Positions 42,906 to 51,297 of a stretch of DNA of 64,000 nucleotides are shown here, one piece after another. Both the position numbers and the translations under genes were made by a program. The stretch is from the NCBI GenBank assembly GCA_900469955.1, contig UBYX01000025.1, forward strand, positions 55,984 through 119,983, in the 5' to 3' direction. Source of the DNA: Hyphomicrobiales bacterium (GTDB taxonomy: Bacteria > Pseudomonadota > Alphaproteobacteria > Rhizobiales > Rhizobiaceae). Each line of letters begins with the position of its first letter. Positions within the stretch are counted from its first letter, which is position 1. Below the pieces are notes generated by a model that saw only the letters and a list, made by a program, of their open reading frames with translations, did no database searches and had not been told where the DNA came from.

Positions 42906-45119
42906 CTAGTCATATACCCGCTTCAAATTCGCGACGCAGTCGAGTTCCTTCAGCTGCAGGAGAAGCTGGTTGAGCTGCCGCAGGTCCCAGACCTCGACCA
43001 CCATGCTGATCTCGGAGAAATCGGCGGCTCGATTGCTGCCCATTGCCAGCGTTCTGATATTGATGTCGAGACGCGCGATCGTCTGAGTGACTGTCGCGAG
43101 CGTGCCGGGCTCGTTCAGCGTGTTGACCTCGATCTTTGCAGAAAACCGCGACTTGTTCGCCTCGTCGAGGTCCCAGCGCACGTCGATCCACCGCTCCGGC
43201 TGGTCATCGAAACGCTGCAGGGCGGAAGCTTGGATCGGATAGATTGTGATCGCCTTGTCCGTTTCCATGATGCCGACGATGCGATCGCCGGGCACAGCGC
43301 CGCTCGGCGCGAACCGGACTTCCATATTGCCGGACAGACCGCGGATCGGCAGCGGATCCAGTCCGGCCTCGATTTCCTCCGGCGCGACGGCCCTCTGGTT
43401 GGGCAGTTTGAAGATCATGCCGGAGGCGCTGCGCATGTTGAACCAGCCGTCATCGGCAGGCTTTACGGTGACGCGCTCGTCCTTGTAATCCGGGAAGACG
43501 GCGCGCAGCACGTCGAGCGAGGAAAGTTCGCCGCGTCCCACGGCGGCGATCGCGTCCTCGACATCCTTATATGCCAGCCGATGGAGCGCCGGCTTCAAAG
43601 CCTCGCGGGAAAAAACCTTGCCGGTGCGCTCGAAAGTGCGCTCCAGGATCCGGTGTCCGAGGCCCGCATATTGCTTGCGGATCGCCATGCGGGTGGCACG
43701 ACGGATGGCCGAGCGCGCCTTGCCGGTGACGACGATTTCTTCCCAGGCGGCGGGCGGCACCTGCACGCCGGAGCGGATGATCTCCACTTCGTCGCCGTTA
43801 TTGAGCCTGGTCACGAGCGGCATGATCCGGCCGTTGATCTTGGCACCGACGGTGGTGTCGCCAATATTGGTATGCACCGCATAGGCAAAATCGATGGGGG
43901 TGGCGCCGCGCGGCAAGGCAATAAGCTTCCCCTTGGGCGTGAAACAGAAGACCTGGTCCTGGAAGAGTTCGAGCTTGGTATGCTCCAGGAACTCTTCCGG
44001 GCTGTCGCCTTCGGCGAGCGACTCGATCGTATGGCGCAGCCAGGAATAGGCGTTCGATTCCCTCGGAAGAAGCTCTCCGCCCCTGCCATCCTTGTAGAGG
44101 GCGTGGGCGGCAATACCGTATTCGGCGATCTCCTGCATGAGCTGGGTGCGGATCTGCAGTTCGATGCGCTGGCGCGACGGGCCGACGATCGTCGTATGGA
44201 TGGAGCGGTAGTCGTTCTGCTTCGGATTGGAGATATAATCCTTGAAGCGGCCGGGCACGACGCGCCATCGGGTGTGAACGATGCCGAGTGCGCGATAGCA
44301 GGACGGGACATTGTCGACGATGATGCGGAAGCCGTAGACGTCGGAGAGTTGCTCGAAAGAGAGCGACTTCGACTGCATCTTGCGGAATACCGAATAGGGC
44401 TTCTTCTGCCGCCCCTTGACATAGGTGTCGGTGAGCCCGTTGGCGATCAGCAGCTCGCGCAGTTCGTCCTCGATCTTCTTGATCAGGCCCTCGTTGCGCG
44501 CCTCGAGATCCACGAGCCGTTTGGTGACGGTCTCGTAGGCCTCCGGATTCATGTAGCGGAAGGACAGATCCTCCAGCTCGTCGCGCATGTCCTGCATACC
44601 CATGCGCCCGGCGAGCGGCGCATAGATGTCCATCGTCTCTTCGGAAATGCGCGCCTTCTGCTCCGCCTTCATGTGCTCGAGCGTGCGCATGTTGTGCAGC
44701 CGGTCGGCGAGCTTGACGAGAAGGACGCGCACGTCGTCGGAGATGGCGAGCAGCAGCTTGCGAAGGTTTTCCGCCTGCTTCGCCTTCTTCGACACCAGGT
44801 CGAGCCGCTTCAGCTTGGTGAGCCCTTCGACCAGCCGGCCGATATCCTCGCCGAACAGCTCGTCGATCTCGGCACGGGTGGCGGTGGTATCCTCGATCGT
44901 ATCGTGCAGAAGTGCGACGGCGATGGTCGATTCGTCGAGATGCATGTCGGTCAGGATGGCGGCGACTTCCAGCGGGTGGGAAATATAAGGATCGCCGCTG
45001 GCGCGCTTCTGCTGGCCATGCTTCTGCATGGCATAGACATAGGCCTTGTTGAGCAGAGCTTCGTTGGCGTCGGGTTTATACTTCTGAACCCGCTCCACGA
45101 GCTCGTATTGCCGCATCAT
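42906..45119 (-). CDS. rsh: Bifunctional (p)ppGpp synthetase/hydrolase (RelA/SpoT homolog)
   Basis: The 737-residue protein has the full RSH layout. The HD hydrolase has SHPLEVAAILTDM, LLHDTIEDT and LVKLADRLHNMRTL; the synthetase has YGFRIIVDN and GRFKDYISNPKQNDYRSIHT. TGS (about 395-455) and C-terminal ACT domains follow. Both catalytic halves look intact, so it should make and degrade the alarmone, as the single Rsh of rhizobia does. The start MMRQYE at 45119 is the family's; it follows rpoZ, as usual. Confidence 0.94.
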   Translation of the reverse strand: MMRQYELVERVQKYKPDANEALLNKAYVYAMQKHGQQKRASGDPYISHPLEVAAILTDMHLDESTIAVALLHDTIEDTTATRAEIDELFGEDIGRLVEGLTKLKRLDLVSKKAKQAENLRKLLLAISDDVRVLLVKLADRLHNMRTLEHMKAEQKARISEETMDIYAPLAGRMGMQDMRDELEDLSFRYMNPEAYETVTKRLVDLEARNEGLIKKIEDELRELLIANGLTDTYVKGRQKKPYSVFRKMQSKSLSFEQLSDVYGFRIIVDNVPSCYRALGIVHTRWRVVPGRFKDYISNPKQNDYRSIHTTIVGPSRQRIELQIRTQLMQEIAEYGIAAHALYKDGRGGELLPRESNAYSWLRHTIESLAEGDSPEEFLEHTKLELFQDQVFCFTPKGKLIALPRGATPIDFAYAVHTNIGDTTVGAKINGRIMPLVTRLNNGDEVEIIRSGVQVPPAAWEEIVVTGKARSAIRRATRMAIRKQYAGLGHRILERTFERTGKVFSREALKPALHRLAYKDVEDAIAAVGRGELSSLDVLRAVFPDYKDERVTVKPADDGWFNMRSASGMIFKLPNQRAVAPEEIEAGLDPLPIRGLSGNMEVRFAPSGAVPGDRIVGIMETDKAITIYPIQASALQRFDDQPERWIDVRWDLDEANKSRFSAKIEVNTLNEPGTLATVTQTIARLDINIRTLAMGSNRAADFSEISMVVEVWDLRQLNQLLLQLKELDCVANLKRVYD

Positions 45120-45277
45120 CCTGAAAAATGTCCTCGATACCGCTTCAGTGCCCGCGAATGGGCGCCGGACGAAAAGAAAATGGCGCGCCAACCGTGAAGA
45201 TTGGCGCAGCCATCATAAAACATTCAAGCAGATTAGGGCGAGAGAATGAACGAAAACTTGCTAAGCGAATGTTTCGC

Positions 45278-45685
45278 TTAGTAATCGTCGCTCTTTTCCG
45301 GCGGCACCAGGCCTTCGATGCCGGCGAGCAGTTCCTCTTCCGACATCTGGTCGAAAGTAACGGTTTCCGGAGCGTCATCGTCCTCGTCCCGGTCGGATGC
45401 AACTGCAACGCCGCCGGCAGCGATCAGCGAAGCCGGATCGGGCTCCGGCTCGTCCACTTCGACGTGCTTCTGCAACGAGTGGATGAGGTCTTCCTTGAGG
45501 TCGTCGGGGGAAAGCGTCTCGTCGGCGATTTCCCGAAGGGCGACAACCGGATTCTTGTCATTGTCGCGGTCGATCGTGATCGAAGCGCCCTGGGAAATCT
45601 GGCGGGCGCGGTGGCTCGCGAGCAGAACCAGCTCGAAACGATTATCGACTTTGTCAATGCAATCTTCTACTGTGACACGGGCCAT
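45278..45685 (-). CDS. rpoZ: RNA polymerase omega subunit
   Basis: The 135-residue protein has the omega core [29 protein letters not shown] and [24 protein letters not shown], with the acidic C-terminal extension usual in Rhizobiales ([12 protein letters not shown]... [27 protein letters not shown]). Omega helps assemble RNA polymerase and forms part of the ppGpp site in other bacteria, fitting its place directly upstream of rsh. Confidence 0.95.
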   Translation of the reverse strand: MARVTVEDCIDKVDNRFELVLLASHRARQISQGASITIDRDNDKNPVVALREIADETLSPDDLKEDLIHSLQKHVEVDEPEPDPASLIAAGGVAVASDRDEDDDAPETVTFDQMSEEELLAGIEGLVPPEKSDDY

Positions 45686-45973
45686 TGCCTGTCCTTTGGG
45701 TCATGGATTTTCGGAATTGATACGCCCGATACAGCCATTGCACGGCAAATTCAAGTTTTTCCTGACCCAGCCTTCGTTTCCCCCGCCGAGGAGTCCTGGG
45801 GGCGACAGCCCGATTCAACCGCAAGCTGCTTGGATTATTGCGAATCGTGCCATAAATGACAGTTATATGAATAGTTCTTAATGTAGTGGATTATTCGGGA
45901 GGTTTGGTTCAAAAATATTGACCAAAGCTCTGCCTGCCAAGCAGGTTTATAAGAACAAGGGGATGGAGACCAT

Positions 45974-46549
45974 ATGTTTGACCCAAGGGAGAAGATTGCT
46001 CTCTTCATTGACGGCGCCAATCTTTACGCTGCCTCGAAAAGCCTCGGCTTCGATATAGACTATCGCAAACTGTTGAAGGCTTTCCAGAAACGCGGCTATC
46101 TCCTTCGGGCCTATTACTACACCGCTCTGATCGAAGATCAGGAATATTCCTCCATCCGTCCGCTGATCGACTGGCTCGACTACAACGGCTACAAGGTCAT
46201 CACCAAGCCTGCCAAGGAATTCACCGATTCCATGGGCCGCAGGAAGGTCAAGGGCAACATGGACATCGAACTGGCGATCGACGCCATGGAACAGTCCGAA
46301 ACCGTCGACCATCTGGTGCTGTTTTCCGGCGACGGCGATTTCACCACGCTGGTGGAAGCCCTGCAGCGCAGGGGCCGCAAGGTGTCGGTCGTCTCAACCA
46401 TGCAGACGCAGCCGCCGATGATCGCCGACGACCTGCGCCGCCAGGCCGACCACTTCATCGACCTGATGACGCTGAAGGCCGAAGTCGGCCGCGACCCTTC
46501 CGAACGTCCTCCGCGGCCTGCGGAACCGGTCGAACACGTCGATCTCTGA
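45974..46549 (+). CDS. NYN-domain (LabA/DUF88) protein
   Basis: The 191-residue protein shows the PIN-like NYN fold: IALFIDGANLYAASKSLGF with the first aspartate, DIELAIDAME with the second, and HLVLFSGDGDFTTLVEALQRRGRKVSV with the third. NYN proteins are predicted RNases. The C-terminus has a Pro/Arg tail (SERPPRPAEPVEHVDL). It is divergent from rpoZ-rsh in a 288-bp gap and conserved at this place in rhizobia. Its RNA target is unknown. Confidence 0.9.
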   Translation: MFDPREKIALFIDGANLYAASKSLGFDIDYRKLLKAFQKRGYLLRAYYYTALIEDQEYSSIRPLIDWLDYNGYKVITKPAKEFTDSMGRRKVKGNMDIELAIDAMEQSETVDHLVLFSGDGDFTTLVEALQRRGRKVSVVSTMQTQPPMIADDLRRQADHFIDLMTLKAEVGRDPSERPPRPAEPVEHVDL

Positions 46550-46569
46550 GCGAGCCATAAAAGAGGAAT

Positions 46570-46598
46570 AGGCGCCCGTTTTTCGGCGGCGCCTTTTT
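46570..46598 (+). terminator. Intrinsic terminator after the NYN gene
   Basis: AGGCGCC (46570-46576) pairs with GGCGCCT (46588-46594), the loop is T-rich, and TTTTT ends the element. Confidence 0.78.
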
Positions 46599-46621
46599 CG
46601 ATTCCGGGTTAGAAAAGTGCC

Positions 46622-47683
46622 ATGCTTTTCGAACGCCCCCACGACGACATTCTCTACGATGCGCTAGTCGCCCGCGACGCAGCCTATGAGGGTTTTGCCT
46701 GGGCAGCGGTGAGGACGACCGGCATCTTCTGCCGCCTCACCTGCCCGGCCCGCAAGCCGAAGCGAGAGAACACAACCTTCTACGACACGATCGCCCAGTG
46801 CCTGGAGGCAGGCTTCCGCCCGTGCAGCCGCTGCCGCCCGATGCTGAAGCTCGGAGAGGCCGATCCGATGGTCACCCGGCTTGTTCAGGCGCTCGACGCG
46901 GAGCCGCACCGCCGCTGGGGCGAAGATGACGTCGTCGCGCTCGGTATCGATCCTTCGACCGCGCGCCGCGCTTTCAAGCGGCAGTTCGGGATGAGTTTCC
47001 TGGAGATCGCCCGGCTGAGGCGCATGGGCAAGGCCGCCGAGACATTGACGTCGGGGGCCAGCGTCATCGATGCGCAGCTCGACGCAGGTTACGAGTCCGG
47101 CAGCGGTTTTCGCAGCGCCGTGACCAGGCTCTTCGGGGCCGCTCCCGCCAACCTGCGCGACAAGACGCTGCTGAGGGCCGATTGGATCGAGACGCCGATC
47201 GGCCCGATGATGGCGATCGCGGACCAGCATGCCCTCCACCTTCTCGAATTCGCCGAACGCAAGGCACTGCCGGCGGAGATCAAGAAGCTTCAGACATTCA
47301 CCGGCAGCGGCACCGCGATGGGACGGCATCCGCCGATCGACCAGATCGAGGCGGAACTCGGGGCATATTTCGCGGGCGAGGATCGCGGCTTCAGGACGAG
47401 GATTGCCGGCCATGGCTCGCCTTTCCAGCGGCAGGTCTGGGCGGCCCTTCGGGACATTCCCGTGGGCGTGTCGCGCACCTATGGTGCGATTGCTGGGCAG
47501 CTCGGCCTGCCCTCCTCCACCCGCGCCGTGGCAGGCGCCAATGGCGCGAACCAGCTCGCCATCGTCATTCCCTGCCACCGGGTTCTCGGCGCAGACGGCA
47601 GTCTGACGGGTTATGGCGGAGGATTGTGGCGGAAGCGTTGGCTTCTCGAACACGAGCGACGGATGGCGGTCAGGGTTGGTTAG
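46622..47683 (+). CDS. ada: Ada: methylated-DNA repair protein and transcription activator
   Basis: The 353-residue protein has the Ada zinc domain (about 1-75; cysteines in GIFCRLTCPARKP and CSRCRPM, the first being the methylphosphotriester acceptor), an AraC-type HTH region (about 80-170) and a C-terminal O6-methylguanine methyltransferase with IPCHRVLGADG. Methylated Ada activates repair genes. All key residues are present. It is followed by arr on the opposite strand. Confidence 0.92.
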   Translation: MLFERPHDDILYDALVARDAAYEGFAWAAVRTTGIFCRLTCPARKPKRENTTFYDTIAQCLEAGFRPCSRCRPMLKLGEADPMVTRLVQALDAEPHRRWGEDDVVALGIDPSTARRAFKRQFGMSFLEIARLRRMGKAAETLTSGASVIDAQLDAGYESGSGFRSAVTRLFGAAPANLRDKTLLRADWIETPIGPMMAIADQHALHLLEFAERKALPAEIKKLQTFTGSGTAMGRHPPIDQIEAELGAYFAGEDRGFRTRIAGHGSPFQRQVWAALRDIPVGVSRTYGAIAGQLGLPSSTRAVAGANGANQLAIVIPCHRVLGADGSLTGYGGGLWRKRWLLEHERRMAVRVG

Positions 47684-47742
47684 GTGTTCCAATCGTTCGG
47701 CGGCCCACTGCGCCAAAAGCGCCCGCCTTTCCGCCACAACTG

Positions 47743-48156
47743 TCAGTCGATGATCGTGTTGGCTCCTTCGGCCGTGAGGCGGGCGAGCCCCTCCTTCATC
47801 TGCTGGACCTGTTCGGGCGAATGCCCCTGCCATCCGGTCACTTCGCCTATGATGCGCAGCGGTTCACGGGATCGATAGGACAGTGTGGGATTACCGGGGA
47901 ACCTCTTGTCCGTCAGATTGGGGTCATCCTCGATCGTTCCGGTTGGCTCCACGACGTAGATGCGTTGCCGCTCGCCTCCCGCTGCAAGTTCAGCTCCCCA
48001 GATCGCGGCGTCCAAGGTCGCGGAAAAATAAATCCAGGACAGCGGGTCGGCGATGAAGTTTGACCGATAGCCGACAACGATCTCATCGCCGGGTTTCAAA
48101 TCCGCCCGCGTGCCATGGAAGAAAGTTTGAACGAACATCGTGGCCCTGGCTGCCAT
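47743..48156 (-). CDS. arr: NAD+--rifampin ADP-ribosyltransferase
   Basis: The 137-residue protein matches Arr along its length: FFHGTRADLKPGDEI (His14), WIYFSATLDAAIWGAELA (Tyr43), RIYVVEPTGTIEDDPN (Asp78/79) and FPGNPTLSYRSREPLRI. These are the equivalents of the His-Tyr-Asp triad of mycobacterial Arr, which ADP-ribosylates the ansa-chain hydroxyl of rifamycins. Chromosomal Arr genes are common in soil bacteria. ATG 48138 is a possible shorter start. No mobile-element sign surrounds it. Confidence 0.9.
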   Translation of the reverse strand: MAARATMFVQTFFHGTRADLKPGDEIVVGYRSNFIADPLSWIYFSATLDAAIWGAELAAGGERQRIYVVEPTGTIEDDPNLTDKRFPGNPTLSYRSREPLRIIGEVTGWQGHSPEQVQQMKEGLARLTAEGANTIID

Positions 48157-48210
48157 GTATGCGGTCCCCTTTCATGCCAGATATTTGCCCTGAATAACTC
48201 GCAAAAGCGA

Positions 48211-49176
48211 TCAAACCGACGACGGCTCGCTCATCGGAAGCCCTTCCGTCGAAGACTTTTTTGCCTTCCTGGCGCGAAATACCGCTTCGACGATCAAGGA
48301 CAATGGCAGGCCGATAAAGAACGGGATGAAGAAATAGATCACGCGGAAGGCGACCAGCGAGCCGATCGAGGCCTGGTCGCCCATGACATGGCGGACTGTC
48401 GCTTCGAGCACGCCTAGCCCGCCCGGCGCATGGGTGATGATGATCGCCAGATTGGCAAGCACGAAGGCGGTTGCTGCCTTCAGGTAGCTGACATCAGCGG
48501 TCGCGGCCATGACCTCACGAAGGCAAGCCGAGACCAGCGCGAAGTTGATCGTGCCGATCACCACCTGAGCGACTGCGATCTGCCAGGTCGGCATCTGGAA
48601 CGTCCAGGCGCGGATCTTCAACGGCGCACGGACGAAAGCGGCGAGAGCGAGATAACCCGCCGTCGCCGCGAGGCAGGCGATGCCGGTCCCGATCACGGCG
48701 CTCTCGCCTAGCCGCAGGACGGCCGCCGCATCCTTCGGATTGACGACCATGACAATGCCGGAAAGGACCATCATACCAATGCCGACGGTGACGCCGGAGA
48801 GCAGCACGATCTTCGCGACATCCTCCGTATTCATGCCCCAATGGGCGTAATAGCGGTAACGCAAGGCGCCGCTGCTCAGGCCGGAAAGACCAACGCTCTG
48901 GCCGATCGACAGGCTGATGAAGGAGGCAAGCGCGATCTTGGGATAGGCGAGATCGTTCTTCACATACCGCACGCCGATCCAGTCGAAGCCGGTCAAGCAA
49001 AGATACGAACCGACGGCGAAGGCGAGTGCCGTTATCAGATTGAAGGTCGGGATTGCCCTTACCGATTCTGTGATGTCGGACAGGGAATATTCGCGGAACG
49101 TGTAATAGAGCAGATATCCAGCGAGGCCGAAGCCGATCACCAGGGTTACGTAGGTCAGGATTTTCTTTCGCGTCAT
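48211..49176 (-). CDS. Lysylphosphatidylglycerol synthase-like (UPF0104/YbhN) membrane protein
   Basis: The 321-residue protein has seven or eight hydrophobic segments and the flippase-like UPF0104 blocks: FISLSIGQSVGLSGLSSGALRYRYY and HAPGGLGVLEATVRHV. It corresponds to the membrane half of MprF without the synthetase domain, so lipid transport rather than aminoacylation is likely. ATG 49176 has GAGCGAG before it; a GTG at 49191 is the alternative. Confidence 0.83.
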   Translation of the reverse strand: MTRKKILTYVTLVIGFGLAGYLLYYTFREYSLSDITESVRAIPTFNLITALAFAVGSYLCLTGFDWIGVRYVKNDLAYPKIALASFISLSIGQSVGLSGLSSGALRYRYYAHWGMNTEDVAKIVLLSGVTVGIGMMVLSGIVMVVNPKDAAAVLRLGESAVIGTGIACLAATAGYLALAAFVRAPLKIRAWTFQMPTWQIAVAQVVIGTINFALVSACLREVMAATADVSYLKAATAFVLANLAIIITHAPGGLGVLEATVRHVMGDQASIGSLVAFRVIYFFIPFFIGLPLSLIVEAVFRARKAKKSSTEGLPMSEPSSV

Positions 49177-49239
49177 CGCCCGCTCGCTCACAGATGAAAC
49201 CCAACGGGCCGCAAGGGATTTTGTTCCTATCGTGCCGCC

Positions 49240-49524
49240 TCAGATGCGGTCGATGATGCGGGAAAAGGCCGGATCGTTGCGGTTATATCCGCGGGCCGTG
49301 CCGTGAAAGCCCTGCTCCATCGCGGCAAGCTCACTGATGTCGTTCACATGGAAGAGCCGCCACCCGACGCCGGTGCCGGAAATCTGCCAGGCGCTCAGCG
49401 CCAGTTCGTCGTGGCCGACATAGCCTAAAATATGCGGCCGCACCCGGCGTGTAACGTCCTTGTAGCGTAGTTCGATGACTTTCCGCCGGCTGATGGCATC
49501 CTTGATGATGTGCCGATAACGCAT
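49240..49524 (-). CDS. Stand-alone WYL-like domain protein
   Basis: The 94-residue protein resembles a WYL domain without the usual HTH: helix YRHIIKDAISRRKVIELRYK, strand RVRPHILGYVGHDELALSAWQ and WRLFHVNDISEL. WYL domains bind nucleic acid or ligands in regulators of DNA-damage and defence systems. As a single domain it cannot be placed in a pathway. It ends near 49240 and is followed by the YbhN-like gene on the same strand. Confidence 0.68.
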   Translation of the reverse strand: MRYRHIIKDAISRRKVIELRYKDVTRRVRPHILGYVGHDELALSAWQISGTGVGWRLFHVNDISELAAMEQGFHGTARGYNRNDPAFSRIIDRI

Positions 49525-49596
49525 GATCCACCTCGCACATCTCCACCAACGGATGGAAAACGACAAGGTTCATGGGACAGGCAACTCAGACGTCGG

Positions 49597-50073
49597 TCAA
49601 TTCGCCTTCAGAAGCCGCGACTTCTGCCGATTCCAGTCGCGTTCCTTCTCCGTCTCGCGCTTGTCGTGCAGCTTCTTGCCCTTGGCGAGCGCAAGCTCGA
49701 GCTTTGCCCTGCCCTTCTCGTTGAAATAGATCTTCAGTGGTACGAGCGTCATGCCCTCACGATTGATCGCCGCGCGCAGACGGTTGATCTCGCGCTTGGA
49801 GAGCAGAAGCTTGCGGCGGCGGCGCGGTTCATGATTGAAGCGGTTTGCCTGGAGATATTCCGGCAGGTGCGAATTTATCAGCCAGATCTCCTCCCCTTCG
49901 TCCGAAGCGTAGGATTCCGCGATATTCGCCTTGCCCTCGCGCAGCGACTTGACCTCGGTCCCCGTCAACACCAGGCCAGCCTCATAGGTATCGATGATTT
50001 CGTAATTGAAGCGGGCCTTGCGGTTTTCCGCGACAATCTTGTTTACGGTGCGCTGGCTGCCTTTGGGTGCCAT
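49597..50073 (-). CDS. smpB: SsrA-binding protein SmpB
   Basis: The 158-residue protein has the SmpB core: [37 protein letters not shown] and the basic C-terminal tail [27 protein letters not shown] that enters the ribosomal mRNA channel. It brings tmRNA to stalled ribosomes. The start at 50073 gives the family's N-terminus. dapA lies upstream on the same strand with a terminator between them. Confidence 0.95.
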   Translation of the reverse strand: MAPKGSQRTVNKIVAENRKARFNYEIIDTYEAGLVLTGTEVKSLREGKANIAESYASDEGEEIWLINSHLPEYLQANRFNHEPRRRRKLLLSKREINRLRAAINREGMTLVPLKIYFNEKGRAKLELALAKGKKLHDKRETEKERDWNRQKSRLLKAN

Positions 50074-50102
50074 GGGAGAGTTTCCGTTCCGCCCTTTATC
50101 TG

Positions 50103-50137
50103 AAAACAAATCCCCGCCCATGGGCGATGAGCGGGGT
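50103..50137 (-). terminator. Intrinsic terminator between dapA and smpB
   Basis: On the minus strand ACCCCGC (50137-50131) pairs with GCGGGG (50117-50112), and a TTTGTTTT tract follows (50110-50103). It lies 57 bases after the dapA stop. Confidence 0.7.
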
Positions 50138-50193
50138 TCGAACTCTATCTAATGCGCGGAAGGCAAAATGTGAAGCGGCGGGGCTGCTTTGCT

Positions 50194-51078
50194 TCAGTTC
50201 AGAAGGCCCGCATGGCGCAGTGCCGCGTCGATCGCCGCCTCGGTTGCCGGCTCCAGTGTCGAAACGAGCGGCGAGCGGACTGTGCGGTTCATGCCGCGGA
50301 TCTTATGGAGGCCGTATTTCGCGCCGCAGAGGCCGGGCTCCATGAAGATCGCCTTGTGAAGCGGCATCAGCCGGTCCTGGTATTCGAGCGCCTTGGCATA
50401 ATCGCCCGCAAGCGTTGCGGCCTGGAATTCCGCACAAAGGCGCGGGGCGACATTTGCCGTCACGGAAATGCAGCCGACGCCGCCGTGGGCATTGAAGCCG
50501 AGCGCAGTTGCATCCTCGCCGGAAAGTTGGACGAAATCCTTGCCGCAGGTGATGCGCTGTTCGGAGACGCGCTCGATCTTGCCGGTCGCATCCTTGACAC
50601 CGACGATGTTCTTGTGCGCCTTGACGAGCGCACCCATCGTCTCCGGCGACATGTCGATCACCGAGCGCGGCGGAATGTTGTAGATGATGATCGGCAGCTT
50701 GGTCGCTTCGGCGATCGCGGAAAAATGCGCTATCAGCCCCTTCTGGGTCGGCTTATTGTAGTAAGGCGTCACGACCAGGAGTGCATCGGCGCCCGCCTTT
50801 TCCGCATGCACGGCAAGCTCGACCGCTTCCCGCGTGTTGTTCGAGCCGGCGCCGGCAATGACGGGAACCCGCTTTTTCGCCACCTCGACGCAGAGCTCGA
50901 CGACGCGCTTGTGCTCGTCATGCGACAAAGTGGGCGATTCACCAGTGGTGCCGACCGGCACCAGACCGCTGCTGCCTTCACCGATCTGCCATTCCACATG
51001 GGCGGCAAAGGCTGCCTCGTCCACCGCCCCTTCGGTGGTGAAGGGGGTGACGAGGGCGGGCATTGATCCCTTGAACAT
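50194..51078 (-). CDS. dapA: 4-hydroxy-tetrahydrodipicolinate synthase
   Basis: The 294-residue aldolase condenses pyruvate with aspartate semialdehyde, the first lysine-branch step. Seen are [14 protein letters not shown] (Thr-Thr site), the [12 protein letters not shown] block with the tyrosine, and the Schiff-base lysine in [18 protein letters not shown] 51078 gives the family's start [13 protein letters not shown]. Its neighbour smpB is unrelated but the pair is usual in rhizobia. Confidence 0.92.
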   Translation of the reverse strand: MFKGSMPALVTPFTTEGAVDEAAFAAHVEWQIGEGSSGLVPVGTTGESPTLSHDEHKRVVELCVEVAKKRVPVIAGAGSNNTREAVELAVHAEKAGADALLVVTPYYNKPTQKGLIAHFSAIAEATKLPIIIYNIPPRSVIDMSPETMGALVKAHKNIVGVKDATGKIERVSEQRITCGKDFVQLSGEDATALGFNAHGGVGCISVTANVAPRLCAEFQAATLAGDYAKALEYQDRLMPLHKAIFMEPGLCGAKYGLHKIRGMNRTVRSPLVSTLEPATEAAIDAALRHAGLLN

Positions 51079-51297
51079 GCAAAAGCTCCCAATCGGCAGC
51101 CTTCCATTCTGCTGCCGCAATCCGTGACTATAAGGTCGCGCACCATAAAGCGGCGGGAAAGCGGCGACAAGCGCGGGCAGGCGGGATTTCACGCGGAATC
51201 TCATATAAGAAATCGCGCATTTTCATTGATATGGTAAGGTTTCGTTAATCTGCTCGGCGGCTAATAGGGGGTAGACATCTTTATCGCGAGTTATCGG

